Shown here piece by piece: positions 20,151 through 23,370 of a stretch of 23,370 nt of DNA. Source of the DNA: a virus; the IMG/VR virus record IMGVR_UViG_3300027710_000142, positions 1 to 23,370 of that record; one strand, 5' to 3'. Below the pieces are notes generated by a model that made no database searches, was not told the origin of the DNA, and saw nothing but the letters and a program-made list of their open reading frames with translations. Positions within the stretch are counted from its first letter, which is position 1, and each line of letters begins with the position of its first letter. The position numbers and the translations under genes are program-made.

Positions 20151-20225
20151 TCAACGACGCTTTGGTGGTTTGTTTTTATTCTTCTTTGTTCGCATACCGC
20201 GTGTTGGTAGTGGATAATTAGTCAT
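20151..20225 (-). CDS. tiny basic ORF coupled to portal stop, 24 aa
   Basis: A 24-aa frame starts at ATG 20225 inside the last codons of the portal gene (overlap 8 bases). It has the best Shine-Dalgarno of the area (GGAGG, 7 bases before ATG) and ends at TGA 20153-20151, one base before the next gene. The product begins MTNYPLPTRG and ends in a Lys/Arg/Asn/Pro-rich tail. It could be a real tiny structural or DNA-binding protein, or serve mainly as a leader that couples the 49-aa gene to portal translation. The sequence alone cannot separate these. Confidence 0.5.
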   Translation of the reverse strand: MTNYPLPTRGMRTKKNKNKPPKRR

Positions 20226-21717
20226 CGTAGCCCTCCATTTCTTTGTGTTGGTAACCTTGTGCCGCATAGGCTAGGTGTTCAGCTTCTGTTCTAGCAATAT
20301 ACTCTGTGCCTGTTTCGGGATCCATCATAACGTGTGGTTCAAATACTGGCTGTGCTGGCAACACTTCTTGTCCTGCCAACATATCAGTGGCAAATAGCAC
20401 TGCTGGATCTTCACCCAAACATTCAACAATTTGTCCATCAATGATGTCCAGCACTTTGGGATTAGTAGCCGCACTCTTAGCTGTAGCTAGTTGCTGTAGT
20501 TCACGTTGCTCATCACGTATGTTAAAGCTGTCTGGATACTCAACTTCACCTTCCCACTCACGTCCTTGATAGGCACCAAAGATGCGCCATAGCTGTTCCT
20601 CAGCCAGTTCTAGGTTGTCAGCTTTCTCACTGAGTTTAGCGTTGAGTAACTGGAACTCAACTTCCATGGCAACACCACTTTCAGTAAACTTCTGTGTGCC
20701 ACGCACTCCACCAGTGTGTGCTATTCTATCAATGGCTTCAACAAGTTTGTCTATACTGCTGTGTATGCTGGCAACACCTGCTGAACTATGTTCCAAATAG
20801 AAGGGATTCAAACCCGGATCACTGCCCTCTTGAAGTAGGATAAGTCCACCAGCACCCGATCCTAACTGTGCTGTGGGAGGTGCCACAAGTGTAGGGTGTC
20901 CATCAAGTCTAATACTTTGTTCATTTTCTGAAGTCAAGTTGTAGATCATCTTTTGTATGTCAGCAATGTCTGTGATGTCACTGACGCCAATGCCTTTGAC
21001 CACGCTTCTACGATTGTAGACTAACACGGCAGGAATCATACCAAGCTGATTAGGTTCCGTGTTGGTCATATAGGCTTCTTTTTTATCTTCGTCTACAATC
21101 CAAGTTTCAATTCTATCCTTATACCACTTTCTAATAACAGTGAGTTTGTCTACTACTTCTTCAATGTATTTGATGTATGTTAGTTCATAGGCGCCAGTGG
21201 GCATACGTTGATACTTCCACTCACTGACCACAAGTGGAGTCATTAGGTTAACATAGGGTCTAACACCAGCATCAATCTCTTGACCCAATGTAGTGGCACC
21301 AATGTTGGGTTTTGTCATCATAATCCAGCAAGCGCCAAATACTGAACTCCATACTGCCACATCTTTCATAAACTGGTCTAATGTTCTACCCTCGTAGTCA
21401 CAGTCCTCTAGGAATGCCTCTAAGTCTGGACTACCCTCCCACGATTCAAAGTCACGATCAGGTTCTTCACGGAATAAAAAGCTGACGTATGTTGCTATAA
21501 CACTGGCACAATGGTTGTCTAGGGGCGTGGTGGCTAGACGTTGTCTATACTCACTGTCTGTTTCTAAAGCATATCTAGTTAAGTGATAGCCTTGTCTATA
21601 CTCTTCCCCACCAATGTAGCTTTGGTAGAGGAAGTCCCAACGATCTCTGTTACGAGCATACTCATTGTTGGTCAGCGTCAGTGCGCGGTAGTCATCGGTC
21701 AGTGTTTGATTAATCAT
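20218..21717 (-). CDS. portal protein
   Basis: A 499-aa protein with the layout of a phage portal (DUF4055-like branch). The N-terminal helices contain DDYRALTLTNNEYARNRDRW and LATTPLDNHCASVIATYVSFLF. A central wing domain follows (DQFMKDVAVWSSVFGACWIM, then LMTPLVVSEWKY), then the DITDIADIQKMIYNLTSENE helix and a long helix around KLSEKADNLELAEEQLWRIF. The C-terminus is acidic. The portal forms the dodecameric DNA channel at one vertex and docks the terminase. The gene follows terminase by 12 bases, with AGGA 7 bases upstream of ATG; its end overlaps the 24-aa frame. Lengths of 450-520 aa are usual for the family. Confidence 0.85.
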   Translation of the reverse strand: MINQTLTDDYRALTLTNNEYARNRDRWDFLYQSYIGGEEYRQGYHLTRYALETDSEYRQRLATTPLDNHCASVIATYVSFLFREEPDRDFESWEGSPDLEAFLEDCDYEGRTLDQFMKDVAVWSSVFGACWIMMTKPNIGATTLGQEIDAGVRPYVNLMTPLVVSEWKYQRMPTGAYELTYIKYIEEVVDKLTVIRKWYKDRIETWIVDEDKKEAYMTNTEPNQLGMIPAVLVYNRRSVVKGIGVSDITDIADIQKMIYNLTSENEQSIRLDGHPTLVAPPTAQLGSGAGGLILLQEGSDPGLNPFYLEHSSAGVASIHSSIDKLVEAIDRIAHTGGVRGTQKFTESGVAMEVEFQLLNAKLSEKADNLELAEEQLWRIFGAYQGREWEGEVEYPDSFNIRDEQRELQQLATAKSAATNPKVLDIIDGQIVECLGEDPAVLFATDMLAGQEVLPAQPVFEPHVMMDPETGTEYIARTEAEHLAYAAQGYQHKEMEGYDD

Positions 21718-21729
21718 TGAGTTATCCTG

Positions 21730-22965
21730 TTATACTCTTGAGAGTTTATGTGTCCACAACTTGACTTCAGGTTGTTGAACTGGTGTTCTAATTGGGAAAA
21801 GGTAATCCACCATATAGCGTAGTGCGTCGTTCATATGATCCCATCCATCGCTTTTACTAGGTTGGCTGGTGCCTTCCTTGTAAGTGTGCTTCTCTAAGCA
21901 TTCAGTAACATATTTACACTTGGGGTCAATATACAGCGTGGTAAGCCCCGTAGAACTGCGTAGTTTAGCGTTGACAGCATTAACGCCATCACGTATGGCA
22001 TTATGCCCATGTGGTGCTAGGACTGTAAATCCTGCCGCTCTAAGTATGGTATGGTCTGTTCTACCACCCGCTGAAGTCTTTCTTGCGGCTCCGGCAGGGT
22101 CTGGATAACAGATGATCCTCTTGTCAGGAAATCTAGTTTTAATCTCGTCTACAAGTTCATCTGTGTTACTGCCATATATTTTAATTTCATCTATGACGTG
22201 TAGGTTGTTGCCTAGTTTAACTGCCACTACAGCTGACATTGGATCCAAATTGAAGTCACAGCCGATGTGTAGTTCACGGGGCAAGTCAGCGTCAAACACT
22301 TTGTGGTTATACTTGCGGTCAAATGCGTAGAATACACGTCCACTAAAGGTTTCAAATGTTGCCCTAAATTCTTGATTGTAGGTTCTCGTGTCCAAGCTAC
22401 GACGTGCGGCTTCAATTTCCTCTAAGGGAACATTGCCACCTTCTTCTGTGGTAAATTGGAAGCTGGCCCACTCTTCTGGATATTCTTCGGACATGGTGTA
22501 TAAGTCGTGTGCCCAGTTTAAGCCTTTGGGTGTGCCAATAAACAATGCTGAGCCTTGCTTGTCTGCCAGTGTTGGTCTCAGTGTTTCAAACCACGCTTCA
22601 CTGTGGATATCTGCGAATTCGTCTAGCACTAAGAAGTCCAAGCCTACTCCACGCAAGCTGTCATAGTTGTCAGCACCTTTAAGACTAATTGTTGATCCAT
22701 TCTTAAGTTCAAAGCTCATGGCTGTTTCATTAACTTTGCTGACCCAGTTTAGTTCCAATAACTTCTTACGTAGTTTCTTGAACACGATCATCTTAGCCTG
22801 TTTGTATGTGGGAGCAACATACCAACACTCTCTATCAGGTTCTCTAGCGTGTAAACATAGTTGGCGTATGGCTAAGTGTGTCTTACCAAATCTACGTCCA
22901 GCCACTACTACGACAAAGCGTTGTGGTGCTTCTACTATTTTACGCTGTGCTAGACTAAGAGGCAT
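21730..22965 (-). CDS. terL: terminase large subunit
   Basis: A 411-aa packaging ATPase/nuclease. Walker A is VAGRRFGKTH (21-30), Walker B LVLDEF (112-117) with the catalytic Glu at 116, and a coupling motif GTPKG (144-148). The RNase H-like nuclease has acidic residues at D237 (HIGCDFNLDP), E260, D289 (CYPDP) and the late D373/D376/D380 cluster (KSDGWDHMND). It translocates DNA through the portal and cuts it to unit length. The start is ATG 22965 with AGAGGA 8 bases upstream, overlapping the previous gene by 11 bases. The length is close to the compact T4/lambda-independent terminases of small siphoviruses. A small subunit is not visible in this window. Confidence 0.93.
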   Translation of the reverse strand: MPLSLAQRKIVEAPQRFVVVVAGRRFGKTHLAIRQLCLHAREPDRECWYVAPTYKQAKMIVFKKLRKKLLELNWVSKVNETAMSFELKNGSTISLKGADNYDSLRGVGLDFLVLDEFADIHSEAWFETLRPTLADKQGSALFIGTPKGLNWAHDLYTMSEEYPEEWASFQFTTEEGGNVPLEEIEAARRSLDTRTYNQEFRATFETFSGRVFYAFDRKYNHKVFDADLPRELHIGCDFNLDPMSAVVAVKLGNNLHVIDEIKIYGSNTDELVDEIKTRFPDKRIICYPDPAGAARKTSAGGRTDHTILRAAGFTVLAPHGHNAIRDGVNAVNAKLRSSTGLTTLYIDPKCKYVTECLEKHTYKEGTSQPSKSDGWDHMNDALRYMVDYLFPIRTPVQQPEVKLWTHKLSRV

Positions 22966-23370
22966 TAAAATAATCCTCTAATTTTTCGTTGACATCATCT
23001 TTACCAAACTTACCAATGTGAGGATTACCCACATATCTACTACGCCAGAAGTCAGGATCCGCACGCCAGTATTCTCCAACCTGTGGAAAGTGTCCATAAG
23101 CACTCTCAACACGCTGTCTTAGATCTAGATCAGTGCGTTCCTTACCTGGCATGTCAATATTGAATCCCACTGTGTTAAAATACCGTTGGGTATAGATATA
23201 GGCAATGGGATCTTGTTCAGTGGCAAAGGACACTATCTCAGCACCAGCATTAATGACGTCAATGGCACGTTCAATAAAGCCACCCTCAAATACTGTGACA
23301 TCATCAGCACTGAAGCAGAGTAGTCTGTGTTTCTCGAATAATTCTCTACTCCATCTATCTTGATTCACTG
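22955..23370 (-). CDS. 5'-truncated gene with glycosyltransferase-like motifs
   Basis: The frame is open to the window edge (a GTG at 23368 is the first possible start seen), so the N-terminus is probably missing; 137 residues are visible. A DXD-like element (CFSADDV, D22-D23) is followed by FEGGFIERAIDVINAGAEIV, then YIYTQRYFNTVGFNID and GKERTDLDLRQRV (E77, D80, D82). This spacing resembles the end of a GT-A family 2 glycosyltransferase (DxD, then 'F..vGgf', then 'E-D-x-D-L-x-x-R'). The tail ends in a charged segment that overlaps the terminase start by 11 bases. It could instead be an unrelated packaging-linked protein. A small-terminase role is not supported: no helix-turn-helix is seen. 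Confidence 0.5.
   Translation of the reverse strand, partial: VNQDRWSRELFEKHRLLCFSADDVTVFEGGFIERAIDVINAGAEIVSFATEQDPIAYIYTQRYFNTVGFNIDMPGKERTDLDLRQRVESAYGHFPQVGEYWRADPDFWRSRYVGNPHIGKFGKDDVNEKLEDYFNAS

Noticed and set aside
1-23370. CRISPR arrays, tRNA genes, insertion sequences, integrase or attachment sites
   Set aside because: I saw no regularly spaced repeats, cloverleaf-like segments, transposase or recombinase motifs. A dedicated tRNA scan was not possible here.

Overview
The window is a 23.4-kb piece of a tailed double-stranded DNA phage (class Caudoviricetes), most likely a siphovirus. It carries terminase, portal, scaffold, capsid, connector, tail-tube, tail-chaperone, tape-measure and tail-tip genes, with no sheath or contractile baseplate genes. 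All recognisable genes are on the minus strand, so transcription runs from high to low coordinates. Base composition is moderately AT-rich, spacing is very tight, and stop/start overlaps (TAATG or ATGA) are frequent. The small-gene repertoire and the many low-complexity fibre repeats resemble phages known mainly from environmental, especially marine, metagenomes. That habitat is inference and the host cannot be named; the sigma70-type promoters and Shine-Dalgarno sites fit many Gram-negative bacteria.

Late module, read from the right edge: a 5'-truncated gene with glycosyltransferase-like motifs (23370-22955), terminase large subunit, portal, two tiny coupled genes (24 and 49 aa), a promoter/operator block containing an 18-bp perfect palindrome, scaffold, major capsid protein, head-tail connector, tail terminator and tail tube. 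An intrinsic terminator follows the tube gene. Next come a 55-aa coiled-coil gene and a tail assembly chaperone whose last codons form the lambda-type slippery heptamer GGGAAAG; the -1 frame stays open for 79 more codons, so a G/GT-like pair is predicted. Then follow an HK97-gp10-like protein, the tape measure, two minor tail proteins, a GNAT acetyltransferase-like gene, the large tail-tip protein, a small virion protein, and three fibre/adhesin genes rich in repeats (YadA-like head repeats, a collagen-like patch, an Mtd-like N-terminus). A holin-like coiled-coil/membrane protein and a zinc-ribbon protein with its own promoter close the module at a strong terminator (3501-3533).

Early-type module (3498 to 1): two bases beyond that terminator a new sigma70 promoter begins. 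It drives a 373-aa protein with a winged-helix-like N-terminus and three motifs laid out like the palm/fingers of a family-A polymerase. This protein carries the same 45-bp, 15-codon segment twice in the same frame. Downstream are small, mostly unrecognised genes, including two HNH/AP2-like proteins, in an overlapping operon. Two more near-consensus promoters (2101-2073 and 36-8) have their -35 boxes inside the 3' ends of genes.

No tRNA, CRISPR array, insertion sequence, integrase, endolysin, head protease or classical small terminase was recognised. No stretch longer than 300 bases lacks a gene. The most interesting items are the polymerase-like protein with its in-frame repeat, the terminator/promoter boundary, the operator upstream of the scaffold gene, and the genes too small for routine gene calling.
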